From: Sanguibacter inulinus
GTDB taxonomy: Bacteria; Actinomycetota; Actinomycetes; Actinomycetales; Cellulomonadaceae
Length of the DNA stretch: 64,000 nucleotides
Direction: 5' to 3'
Assembly: GCF_013415325.1 (NCBI RefSeq)
Contig: NZ_JACBYE010000011.1
Coordinates: forward strand, 17,587 to 81,586
Part shown: piece after piece, positions 10,118 to 17,351 of the stretch
How the letters are laid out: every line of letters begins with the position of its first letter
Position numbering within the stretch: the first letter of the stretch is position 1
Notes under the pieces: generated by a model
What the model saw: only the letters and a program-made list of their open reading frames with translations
What the model was told of the DNA's origin: nothing
Databases searched by the model: none
Translations under genes and position numbers: made by a program

Positions 10118-10854
10118 GCACGCGCACCGCAGTCCCACCGGTCTTCGCCGACCTCGCGGTCGAGTCGACGCTGCTCGCCTCCGGGACGGCGCGGCTCGCC
10201 GGGATGGACGAGGTCGGCCGCGGAGCTCTCGCTGGTCCTGTGAGCGTGGGTGTGTGCGTGGTGGACCGGGTGACAGGGCCCTGCCCTGTCGGCCTCACCG
10301 ACTCCAAGGTGCTGACAGCCCGGGCTCGTACCGAGTACCTGCCGCTCATCGACGAGTGGGCCGTCGCCACGGCTGTCGGTTCCGCGAGCGCCGCGGAGAT
10401 CGACACGATGGGCATCATCCGTGCGCTGCGCCTCGCCGGTCAGCGTGCCCTCGTCGCGGTCTCCGAGATCTCGGGTCCCGTCGACGTCGTGCTGCTCGAC
10501 GGCTCGCACGACTGGTTGACCGAGCCCGAGCCGGACCTCTTGACGATGCTCGAGGGGGAGGAGGTCGCCGCACCTGCGGGGTATCTGCCTCCGACAGTCC
10601 ACACGCGGGTCAAGGCCGACCTCTCGTGCGCGTCGGTCGCCGCGGCGAGCGTCGTCGCCAAGTGCGAGCGCGACGCGGCGATGGTCCGGCTGGCGAAGGA
10701 GCACCCGCACTACGGCTGGATCGGGAACAAGGGCTACGGCTCCGCCCAGCACGTCGCAGCACTGTCGGAGCACGGCCCGAGCCCGTTCCACAGGGTCAGC
10801 TGGCGTCTCCCAGGGGTGGCTGCGGCGGCGGGCGCCGCCCCGGATGGTCCATGA
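10114..10854 (+). CDS. rnhB: Ribonuclease HII
   Basis: A 246-residue RNase HII, which removes RNA from RNA/DNA hybrids and misincorporated ribonucleotides. Active-site motifs: GMDEVGRGALAGP (Asp-Glu pair), LTDSKVLTARAR, the aspartate in VVLLDGSHDW, and VKADLSCASVAAASVVAK. GTG 10114 overlaps the lepB stop (GTGA). It sits between lepB and the DUF2469 gene, the usual actinobacterial order. Confidence 0.95.
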   Translation: MSTRTAVPPVFADLAVESTLLASGTARLAGMDEVGRGALAGPVSVGVCVVDRVTGPCPVGLTDSKVLTARARTEYLPLIDEWAVATAVGSASAAEIDTMGIIRALRLAGQRALVAVSEISGPVDVVLLDGSHDWLTEPEPDLLTMLEGEEVAAPAGYLPPTVHTRVKADLSCASVAAASVVAKCERDAAMVRLAKEHPHYGWIGNKGYGSAQHVAALSEHGPSPFHRVSWRLPGVAAAAGAAPDGP

Positions 10855-10861
10855 TGGTCCA

Positions 10862-11161
10862 GTGAGTGCTGAGGACCTGGAGAACTACGAGACCGACATG
10901 GAGCTCGCGCTGTACCGCGAGTACCGCGACGTGGTGCGGCTCTTCGCCTACGTCGTGGAGACCGAACGGCGGTTCTACCTCGCCAACAGCGTCGACCTGC
11001 AGGTGCGGTCCGCTGCCGGAGAGGTGTACTTCGAGCTGAGGCTCAACGACGCCTGGGTGTGGGACGTGTACCGCTCGAAGCGGTTCGTGAAGTCTGTGCG
11101 CGTGGTGACGTTCAAGGACGTCAACGTCGAAGAGCTGGCCCAGGCAGAGCTCGACCTGTAG
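10862..11161 (+). CDS. DUF2469 family protein
   Basis: A 99-residue conserved actinobacterial protein of unknown function, beginning SAEDLENYETDMELALYREY and rich in acidic and aromatic residues. It nearly always follows rnhB in actinobacteria. GTG 10862 fits the family N-terminus better than the upstream ATG codons, which overlap rnhB. No catalytic motif or membrane segment is visible. Confidence 0.92.
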   Translation: MSAEDLENYETDMELALYREYRDVVRLFAYVVETERRFYLANSVDLQVRSAAGEVYFELRLNDAWVWDVYRSKRFVKSVRVVTFKDVNVEELAQAELDL

Positions 11162-11438
11162 CGGACGGATGCCGGGGCGTCGTCGGGTCCGGCGGCGGCC
11201 TCGGGACCGACGGAGTCGTCTGGACTGGCGATGTCGTCGGAACCCTGCGACATCCGTGCGCGATCACGTCCGTGAAGGGCGAGGTGTCCGGTATGCTTCT
11301 TTCGTGCGTGATGCTCACGCCGGTCGTGCCGCCCGTCCTGACGCGGGGCGCGGACCGTCGGCCTGGAGCTCGCCAGCGCACCCTGCGGCGGCGACTGTGC
11401 CGGGCAGGTTCGCCTGCGATCTGCACCCAGAGGGAACC
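11162..11438 (+). other. Intergenic region before the cupin gene
   Basis: 277 nt without a supportable gene. A possible -10 (TATGCT at 11292) precedes the cupin gene by about 140 nt, but no matching -35 was found. Confidence 0.4.
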
Positions 11439-11786
11439 ATGGCTCATCTCGGACGTCTTGCCCAGTCCCACCTCGAGGCGGCACGTGCTGCCGACCATGG
11501 CCGCAGTGCCGAGCTCTTGCTGCACGACGGGCCGTTGCGGCAGACGCTCATCGCCCTCGCGGCGGGGACCGAGCTCGCGGAGCACAACTCGCCGAACGCT
11601 GCGAGCCTGCAGGTGCTCCTCGGTCGCGTGCGCGTCACGGGCGGGCAGACTGAGGCCATGGCGGCTGGGGAGATCGCGGTGCTGACCCACCTGCGGCACG
11701 CAGTGCTGGCCGAAGAAGACTCCGTCTTCCTGCTGACGACAGTCACGGGTGTCGAACCGTCTGATCAGCCTCTCCGGGCGCGATGA
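11439..11786 (+). CDS. Small cupin-fold protein
   Basis: A 115-residue protein with a cupin-like core: a glycine/His strand pattern AAGTELAEHNSPNAASLQVL, VRVTGGQTEAMAAGEIAVL and a hydrophobic end. Such proteins resemble small cupins found with stress or metal genes, but only one metal-ligand-like His is obvious and the substrate is unknown. ATG 11439 follows AGAGGGA. The stop codon lies inside the first copy of the 26-bp tandem repeat. Function not assigned. Confidence 0.7.
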   Translation: MAHLGRLAQSHLEAARAADHGRSAELLLHDGPLRQTLIALAAGTELAEHNSPNAASLQVLLGRVRVTGGQTEAMAAGEIAVLTHLRHAVLAEEDSVFLLTTVTGVEPSDQPLRAR

Positions 11787-11905
11787 TCTTGCGGCCTCTT
11801 CGGGCGCGATGACGCTGCTGCCTCGCCGCGCGCGATGACGCTGCGGCGTCGCCGGGCGCGATGACGCTGCTGCCTCGCCGCGCGCGATGACGCGGCTGCG
11901 TCGCC
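11776..11905. repeat. Five tandem 26-bp repeats
   Basis: Copies at 11776-11801, 11802-11827, 11828-11853, 11854-11879 and 11880-11905 share the core GCGCGATGACGC (first copy diverged). Copies 2 and 4 are identical and 3 and 5 nearly so, giving a 52-bp higher-order period. The array spans the 3' end of the cupin gene and the gap to the convergent regulator gene. There are no spacers, so it is not a CRISPR. Confidence 0.9.
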
Positions 11906-11991
11906 GGGCGGGTCGCGGCGGGGGTGGTGCCTCGGCCCGCAGGCCTGCTCTGGTGGCGGGGGTGGGCCTGCGGTGGTCGGAGCGTCCGACG

Positions 11992-12648
11992 TCACCCGTG
12001 GGCTCCGTCGCCCCTGCTGAGCTCGAGCCTGCACGCCCCGGGGTCGGAGAACGGGAAGAGCTCGGCGCTCACGTCGTCGGCTCTGTCAGCGTCGAGCACC
12101 CCCTGCACGATGCCGAGGTGCACGGCGCAGACCACGTCGGGGTAGGCCTGGGCTGTGGTCAGCAGCGGGCAGCGGGTGAGCAGGGTGGTCGACGGCTGCC
12201 CGCCGGGTTGCGGCGCGAAGCCGAGCTGTGCGAGCAGCGTGACCACGTGCTTGCGCGGGTCCGCGTAGTGCTCGGGTGCGGGCGGCGAGCTGCTCACGAG
12301 GTCGCGACCCCACTCGGCGCCCGCGACCGCGGCATCGCGGTCCGGTGTGCTGCTCGTGCGCCGGATCGTCGAGGCCAGCGCTGCAGCGAGACCTGTGTAC
12401 TCCGAGCGCACCAGAGCATGCTCCGCGCCCGTCGCGGCGTAGGTCGCGGCTGGTCTCCCACGGCCGTCCGGCACGCCGCTGCCGCGGACGGCCAGACCGG
12501 CGTCGACGAGGGCCGCGAGGTGCTCCCGGACCGTGTTGACGTGCAGGCCTGTGGCAGCTCCCAGGGCGACGAGGGTGGCGGGCTGCGGCTGCGACCTGAG
12601 CGCGGCCAGCAGTGCTCGTCGAGACGTCGACATCCCTGATGTCGACAT
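11992..12648 (-). CDS. Helix-turn-helix regulator, SufR-like with C-terminal cysteines
   Basis: A 218-residue winged-helix regulator. The HTH is at about residues 20-50 (ALGAATGLHVNTVREHLAAL) with a wing GRGRPAATY. The C-terminal half has a Cys/His pattern TRCPLLTTA, VVCAVHLG like that of SufR-type regulators, which use it to bind an Fe-S cluster. This suggests a redox or nitric-oxide sensor, by inference. It is divergent from the copper-protein gene, with an AT-rich region between. ATG 12648 (TGAGG upstream) is chosen; a second in-frame ATG at 12633 repeats the same start context. Confidence 0.78.
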   Translation of the reverse strand: MSTSGMSTSRRALLAALRSQPQPATLVALGAATGLHVNTVREHLAALVDAGLAVRGSGVPDGRGRPAATYAATGAEHALVRSEYTGLAAALASTIRRTSSTPDRDAAVAGAEWGRDLVSSSPPAPEHYADPRKHVVTLLAQLGFAPQPGGQPSTTLLTRCPLLTTAQAYPDVVCAVHLGIVQGVLDADRADDVSAELFPFSDPGACRLELSRGDGAHG

Positions 12649-12700
12649 CGGTGCCTCAGGCACGGGTGCTGGGCCCAGCCCGTCGTGAGGAAGAGTCTTC

Positions 12701-12745
12701 GCGGTCCTATGAATATCCACGGAGATCAGTGTAAGAATATATGCC
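12701..12745. promoter_or_regulatory. AT-rich divergent promoter/operator
   Basis: An island of low GC between the divergent regulator and the 58-codon gene. GAATAT occurs at 12711-12716 and 12735-12740 (24 bp apart, about two helical turns), each inside a longer A/T run. This is the natural place for the regulator to bind and for promoters of both directions; no consensus -35 was assigned. Confidence 0.5.
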
Positions 12746-12808
12746 TGACGCCGCCAGTCACCGGGGGATCTCGGACGGGCAGTCGCGGCCCCCAGCTGGA
12801 GGTGTCCC

Positions 12809-12985
12809 GTGGACGAGGTCCTGATCGCCGTGGACGAGGCCGAGCGCGACCCCTCTCGGACGCTCCGGCCGGCCGAGGTCTGCTGGCCCGCCGGGTCCGT
12901 CTCGAGCCACCTCGAGCCTGGCCTCTCGGCCTGGCACCTGAGCCTCGTCCCTCCGGTCACGGCTGACCCGCGGACGCCTCTGTGA
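12809..12985 (+). CDS. 58-residue protein of unknown function, coupled to the copper protein gene
   Basis: GTG 12809 is preceded by GGAGGT (12798-12803) with ideal spacing. The reading frame ends with TGA overlapping the GTG start of the next gene by 4 nt (GTGA), the coupling used throughout this genome. The product (begins MDEVLIAVDEAERDPSRTLR, one Cys in AEVCWPAG) has no signal peptide, membrane segment or family I recognise. The strong ribosome binding site and the overlap make a real gene likely. Confidence 0.6.
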   Translation: MDEVLIAVDEAERDPSRTLRPAEVCWPAGSVSSHLEPGLSAWHLSLVPPVTADPRTPL

Positions 12986-14814
12986 GATCTCGCTGGCACC
13001 TCCGGGTGAATGCCCTCGTCCTCGGATGGCTGGTCGCCGCTGCGCTGGTCGCCGTCGAGCACAGCGGTGTCCCGGAGGCTCGGTGGCTCGTCGTGCACGC
13101 GCTGCTCCTGGGGGCCGTCAGCACAGCCATCCTCATCTGGAGCGCGCACTTCGCCGAGGCGGTGAGGCGACGGGCGCTGCGCGGTGGGCACCGCGACCAG
13201 GCGATCCGTCTCGTCACGCACACCGTCGGTGCGACGACGACGGTCGTCGGTACGGTCGTGGGCAGCCTGGCCGTGGTCGTGGCAGGCGCTGTGCTCGTGG
13301 GGCTCGTCGCCGTCTGGCACGGCGTCGTCCTGTGGGACCAGAGCCGTCGCGCGCTGACATCGATGCTGGGGTGGACGACCTCGTTCTTCGTCGTCGCCGT
13401 CGCGAGCCTGCCGGTCGGGATCGCCCTCGGTGTCCTGCTGGGCCGGGCGTCAGGGGAGGCCCACTCCCTCCTCTACATCGCCCACGTGGGGTCGATGCTG
13501 CTCGGATGGGTCGGCCTGACGGTCGTGGGGACCCTCGTGACCCTCTGGCCGACGATGCTCAGGGTGCGGATGCAGCCCGGCGGCGCGCGCCCGGCCCGCC
13601 AGGGGTTCGTCGCCCTGGTGCTCGGTCTCGTCCTGGTGGTGACAGGCGCCGTGCTCGGTCTGCGGTGGCTCGCAGCGGTCGGTCTCGGTGCCTATCTCGC
13701 GGGGCTCGTCCGCAGCGCCGTGCCGCTGGTCGACGAGGCCAGGCGGCGCAGGCCCGGCTCCTTCGCGACCCGGTCGGTGGCCGCAGCGTCGCTGTGGTGG
13801 TGCGGTTCTGTCCTCGCGTGGCTGGTCGTGCTGGTCTTCGCAGCAGGATGGCCCGAGGTCGAGGTGCGGGTGGGGGAACTGCTCGCCCCCGTCGTCGTGG
13901 GTTTCGCGGTCCAGGTGCTCCTCGGCGCGTCGAGCTATCTCGTCCCCATGATCTTGGGTGGAGGTCCCGCTGTGGTCAGGGTCACCAACGCCGTCGCCGA
14001 CAGCTGGGGGACCATGAGGCTCGTCCTGGTCAACGGCGGCCTCGCCCTGAGCCTGCTCCCCGGTCCGCGTCTGCTCGTGTTCTCAGCATCGGCAGTCGTC
14101 GTGGCCGCGCTGGTCTGGACACCTGTCCTCCTCGTCCGTGTCGCGGTGCTCGCCCGACGGGCGCGGCCGCAGCCGACCGCCTCGGTCGTGACGACGAGCA
14201 GTCTTCCCGGCCTGGGCGGTGCTGTGCGTGTCCCCTCGAGGCTCCGGGGGCAGCGCGGGCAGGTCCTCGCAGCTGGTGCCGTCCTGACGCTCGTCGTCGT
14301 GGTGGGGATCGCGGCAGACCCTGAGCGGCTCGGCACCGGAGCGGCTGGCGCTGGTGTGCCACCCACCGGCGCTGTGGTCGAGGTCGCGGTCGAGCTCCGC
14401 GACATGCGGTTCGAGCCGTCGGCGGTCGACGTCCGGGCCGGTGACGAGCTGGTCCTCGTCGTGACCAACACCGACGACAGCGTCCACGACCTCGTCCTCG
14501 AGACGGGGGCGAGCTCGGGGCGGCTCGCGCCGCAGGAGTCCGCGCGCATCGAGGTCGGGGTCGTCGGAGACGACCTGTCGGGATGGTGCTCCGTCGCCGG
14601 TCACCGGCAGATGGGCATGGTCTTCGACGTGCGCGCCCTGGGGGCTGACAGCTCCGGCGGGGCGACCGGCAGAGCGCAGACCCTAGGACTGCGACCCGCG
14701 CAGGGCGGGTTCGTCGAGCTGGTCCCAGCCGTGGCTGGGCACTACCCCTTCGTCTCGCACCGCATGGTCGACGCCGAGCGCGGAGCGCACGGGATCCTCG
14801 AGGTCGCCGGGTGA
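12982..14814 (+). CDS. Membrane cupredoxin protein: NirK-type fusion missing its nitrite-reductase core
   Basis: 610 residues. Residues 1-430 form about ten to twelve membrane helices of the type fused to actinobacterial copper nitrite reductases (SLLYIAHVGSMLLGWVGLTV, TLVTLWPTMLRVRM, LLGASSYLVPMILGG). A cupredoxin follows (about 455-550) with type-1 copper ligands: His in DDSVHDLVL, then WCSVAGHRQMGM. After a short Gly/Ser joint (about 552-560) comes only the extreme NirK C-terminus (LGLRPAQGGFVELVP, HYPFVSHRMVDAERGAHG). The two NirK cupredoxin domains, roughly 270 residues, are absent in frame. The remaining VSH histidine would be an orphan type-2 copper ligand. It probably cannot reduce nitrite; a copper or redox membrane role is possible. 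GTG 12982 is the first start after an in-frame stop. Confidence 0.82.
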   Translation: MRSRWHLRVNALVLGWLVAAALVAVEHSGVPEARWLVVHALLLGAVSTAILIWSAHFAEAVRRRALRGGHRDQAIRLVTHTVGATTTVVGTVVGSLAVVVAGAVLVGLVAVWHGVVLWDQSRRALTSMLGWTTSFFVVAVASLPVGIALGVLLGRASGEAHSLLYIAHVGSMLLGWVGLTVVGTLVTLWPTMLRVRMQPGGARPARQGFVALVLGLVLVVTGAVLGLRWLAAVGLGAYLAGLVRSAVPLVDEARRRRPGSFATRSVAAASLWWCGSVLAWLVVLVFAAGWPEVEVRVGELLAPVVVGFAVQVLLGASSYLVPMILGGGPAVVRVTNAVADSWGTMRLVLVNGGLALSLLPGPRLLVFSASAVVVAALVWTPVLLVRVAVLARRARPQPTASVVTTSSLPGLGGAVRVPSRLRGQRGQVLAAGAVLTLVVVVGIAADPERLGTGAAGAGVPPTGAVVEVAVELRDMRFEPSAVDVRAGDELVLVVTNTDDSVHDLVLETGASSGRLAPQESARIEVGVVGDDLSGWCSVAGHRQMGMVFDVRALGADSSGGATGRAQTLGLRPAQGGFVELVPAVAGHYPFVSHRMVDAERGAHGILEVAG

Positions 14815-15043
14815 CGAGACGACCGTCCTGCCGGTCCACGTCCTGCCGGGCACGGCAGGAGAAAGAGGACCCGGACTGAACCAGAGAGGAGAGCAGAGCG
14901 CAGATCTGAGCGTATTTCCGAGGTCCGTGCCTCGAGTGCCAAGAACGCCTACCCGCGAGGTCTGCGGCGGCGGCACCGGGAGCGGCCCACCCTCGATCAC
15001 CGTGATCGAGGTCCATCGAGAGACGACGAGAGAGCTGAGACAG
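14815..15043 (+). other. Intergenic region before the ferredoxin gene
   Basis: 229 nt with no gene; it carries the 21-bp palindrome at 14991-15011 described separately. Confidence 0.5.
14991..15011. promoter_or_regulatory. 21-bp palindrome upstream of ferredoxin
   Basis: Perfect 10-bp arms around one base (CCTCGATCAC, C, GTGATCGAGG), 32 nt before the ferredoxin start. The symmetry and position suggest a dimeric regulator site. It is not an FNR box: the TGAT/ATCA half-sites face the other way. Confidence 0.5.
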
Positions 15044-15409
15044 ATGACGTATGTGATCGGCGAACCCTGCATCGATGTCCTGGACAGGGCGTGTGTCGAA
15101 GAATGTCCCGTCGACTGCATCTACGAGGGTGAACGGTCCCTCTACATCAACCCGTCAGAGTGCATCGACTGCGGGGCCTGCGAGCCCGTCTGCCCGGTCG
15201 AGGCGATCTTCTACGAAGACGACCTGCCGCCGGACCTGGAGCCCTTCCTGGCTGACAACGCGGACTTCTTCGCTGTCACCCTCGACGGGAGGAGCGGACC
15301 GTTGGGGAACCCGGGCGGCGCGGCCGCCCTCGGTGTGGTCGGTGCGGACACCGAGCTCGTCGCGAGCTTCCCCGCTCGCGTCCCACCAGGCGCAGGAGAG
15401 TCCGCGTGA
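15044..15409 (+). CDS. fdxA: 7Fe ferredoxin (FdxA type)
   Basis: A 121-residue ferredoxin with one 3Fe-4S and one 4Fe-4S cluster: PCIDVLDRACVEECPVDC supplies the first cysteines and SECIDCGACEPVCPVEA the second set, followed by the family helix FYEDDLPPD. It is a soluble low-potential electron carrier. ATG 15044 begins MTYVIGEPC, the usual FdxA start. The last 25 or so residues are a divergent tail. It lies beside oxidoreductase genes, which suggests electron supply to them, by inference. Confidence 0.93.
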   Translation: MTYVIGEPCIDVLDRACVEECPVDCIYEGERSLYINPSECIDCGACEPVCPVEAIFYEDDLPPDLEPFLADNADFFAVTLDGRSGPLGNPGGAAALGVVGADTELVASFPARVPPGAGESA

Positions 15410-15536
15410 CGTGTGCGCGGCAGTGCGTCGAGGACGTCTCGTGCTGAGGCGCTCCCCGAGTCCCAGTGCGAGCAGGGGTGGGGCGACGGCTGGGGTGCGG
15501 CCTGACCTCTGACGTCCCTCCAGGCGCGCAGCGCCC

Positions 15537-15575
15537 AGACGGTCTCGCACCCGCTCGGCGGGGGCGAGACCGTCT
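15537..15575. terminator. Bidirectional terminator between ferredoxin and the HMA-like gene
   Basis: A 12-bp perfect stem (15537-15548 with 15564-15575); the 15-nt loop can itself pair. It sits between two convergent genes. Confidence 0.7.
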
Positions 15576-15586
15576 CGGTCCACAGG

Positions 15587-15814
15587 TCATGCCGGACCGG
15601 CGACCGAGTACTTGCCCGCCGTGCGCAGCGCTCGGTCGACGACGTCAGCGTCGAGCACGACGTCGTCCGTGTGCTTGAGGATGATGCGAGCCCCGGTGCC
15701 TGTGAGCTCAGCGGAGAAGCCCCCGACGCCGGCGACCGCGTACATCGCGGCACGGACCCTGAGCACGTCGCGGTGGGTCGTCATCCCCGCGACGGGGAAG
15801 ATCGTGCTCATCAC
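15587..15814 (-). CDS. Small HMA-like domain protein without the CxxC motif
   Basis: A 75-residue protein with the outline of a heavy-metal-associated domain: VAGMTTHRDVLRVRAAMYAV, then a strand and VVDRALRTAGKYSV. The metal loop, normally GMTCxxC, reads GMTTHRD, so both cysteines are missing. It follows the molybdoenzyme gene by 16 nt with AGGAGG before GTG 15814 (ATG 15811 is the next codon). Probably co-transcribed; it may be a structural or non-copper partner. Family membership is a moderate inference. Confidence 0.65.
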   Translation of the reverse strand: MMSTIFPVAGMTTHRDVLRVRAAMYAVAGVGGFSAELTGTGARIILKHTDDVVLDADVVDRALRTAGKYSVAGPA

Positions 15815-15830
15815 CTCGTCGCCTCCTGGT

Positions 15831-17351
15831 TCAGATCACGCCGTTGAAGGCCTGCATGGCGCCATCTTCACGAGTGCCTCCGCGGCCGTCACCGTAGTCG
15901 GCGTAGTCGCGGATCCACTCGACGGACCTGACCCACTTGACCATCTTGTAGCCGTGGTTCGACTCGACCCGCAGTCGAAGCGGTGCGCCGAGGTGGATGT
16001 CCAGGGGACGGTCGTTGCGCTCGTAGGCGAGGATCGTGTCGGCCTCCGCGACCATCTTGAGGTCGAGGACCGTGTAGAACGGCTCCCGCGGTCGGTGGTC
16101 CCACATCTCCTGGGCGAGCCCGTGCGAGGTGATCATCACGTACCTCGCACCCTCAGGGCGTGGGCCGAGGAGGTCGAGGACCTCCGCCAGTCGCACCCCC
16201 GTCCATCGGGAGGTCGCCGACCAGCCCTGCATGCACGTGTGGACCGCGATGTACTCCGTCTTCGGCAGTGCCTTGAGGTCGTCGAGCGACACCGTGACGG
16301 AGCTGCCGTCGAGGGTGCTGCCGATCTCGAGGCGCCAGTCCGACCATCCGCCGTCCCGGAGCGCCAACCACTCGGGCGACTCGTCCTGCGTGGGTGGCAG
16401 TCCGTTCGTCCAGTGGAACTCGGACAGGTCCTTCTCGGTGTACACGGTCTGGTCCTGCATCCGTGGCCGCATCCATCCGAGCCCGAACCTGCGTGCCGGC
16501 TCGGTCAGTGCGACGAGGATCTTCTGGGTGCGCGGGCGATCGAGGAGCGATGCGTAGCTCAGCCCGATCCAGAAGGCGAAGACCACCACGATCGTGAGGA
16601 TCGCGATCGTGAAGGCCTGGGCGTACCTGGCGGTGTCTGTGACCCCGAAGATCATGTGCGGCAGGTTGTACTCGGCGTGGACGAGGAAGACCAGGCCGAC
16701 GTGCATGACGATGAACAGCGTCATGAGGACCATCGCGATGAAGTGCAGCGACCGTGCGCCCTGGTGCCCGCCGAGGAGCTTCACGAACCGCGGGAACCTC
16801 GACCTGACCGCTGGTGCCATCGCCAGCCCCGTGACGATGAGCAGAGGAGCCAGCACGAAGAGGACGCCCGTGTACGCGAGCATCTGGAGCGCGTCGTAGG
16901 GCTGGAAGTGCTCGATGTCCGGCGTGCCGAGCCCCGCGTAGATCTTCAGGGAGGCCCAGGCCTCGGGGAAGACCGACCATTCGGTCGGGACGATCCGTCG
17001 CCAGAGGCCTGTGCCGAAGAGCAGGGCGACGTAGACGATCCCGTTGAGCATCCACAGCATCACGCCGAGCCCGTGGAAGTGGCGTGCCAGTCCGATGTTC
17101 TTGCGACCGGGGAGCGTGAAGACCGGGCTCGCGCTCCGCTCGTCCATCAGCGAGGTGTACACGCCTTCTTCTTGAGGCAGCTCACGGCGGGTGAACTTCA
17201 GCCACTCGGTGCCGGGCTTGCTGTCGTTGCGCCACCACAGCCTGGGCAGCGAGGTGAGCATCTCCCACCCGCTGCGCAGCAGGATGCCGATCAGCACGAA
17301 GTTGATCAGGTGAGTGGCTTGCAGCCACAGGGGAAAGTTCGGGTCGTCCAT
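15831..17351 (-). CDS. Cytochrome b561-like / molybdopterin oxidoreductase fusion
   Basis: 506 residues. The N-terminal half has about five membrane helices with haem-ligand-type histidines (ATHLINFVLIGILL, HFHGLGVMLWML, SLHFIAMVLMTLFIVMHVG), like a cytochrome b561/formate dehydrogenase gamma subunit. The C-terminal half (about 300-506) is a sulfite-oxidase/YedY-type molybdopterin domain with the likely Mo-ligand Cys in VHTCMQGWSATSRWTGV and the closing NHGYKMVKWVRSVEW. Electron donor and substrate are unknown. ATG 17351 has GGAGAG upstream. An FNR-type promoter lies about 300 nt upstream. Confidence 0.87.
   Translation of the reverse strand: MDDPNFPLWLQATHLINFVLIGILLRSGWEMLTSLPRLWWRNDSKPGTEWLKFTRRELPQEEGVYTSLMDERSASPVFTLPGRKNIGLARHFHGLGVMLWMLNGIVYVALLFGTGLWRRIVPTEWSVFPEAWASLKIYAGLGTPDIEHFQPYDALQMLAYTGVLFVLAPLLIVTGLAMAPAVRSRFPRFVKLLGGHQGARSLHFIAMVLMTLFIVMHVGLVFLVHAEYNLPHMIFGVTDTARYAQAFTIAILTIVVVFAFWIGLSYASLLDRPRTQKILVALTEPARRFGLGWMRPRMQDQTVYTEKDLSEFHWTNGLPPTQDESPEWLALRDGGWSDWRLEIGSTLDGSSVTVSLDDLKALPKTEYIAVHTCMQGWSATSRWTGVRLAEVLDLLGPRPEGARYVMITSHGLAQEMWDHRPREPFYTVLDLKMVAEADTILAYERNDRPLDIHLGAPLRLRVESNHGYKMVKWVRSVEWIRDYADYGDGRGGTREDGAMQAFNGVI

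Noticed and set aside
11776..11905. Tandem repeats considered as CRISPR
   Set aside because: Units are directly adjacent with no spacers, and no cas genes are nearby.
12685..12966. 93-codon plus-strand frame before the copper protein
   Set aside because: Starts inside the AT-rich operator region and lacks a ribosome site; the 58-codon frame at 12809 in another phase is better supported.
14991..15011. Palindrome considered as an FNR/Crp box
   Set aside because: The TGAT and ATCA elements are in the reverse order and spacing for FNR, and TGTGA/TCACA of Crp is absent.
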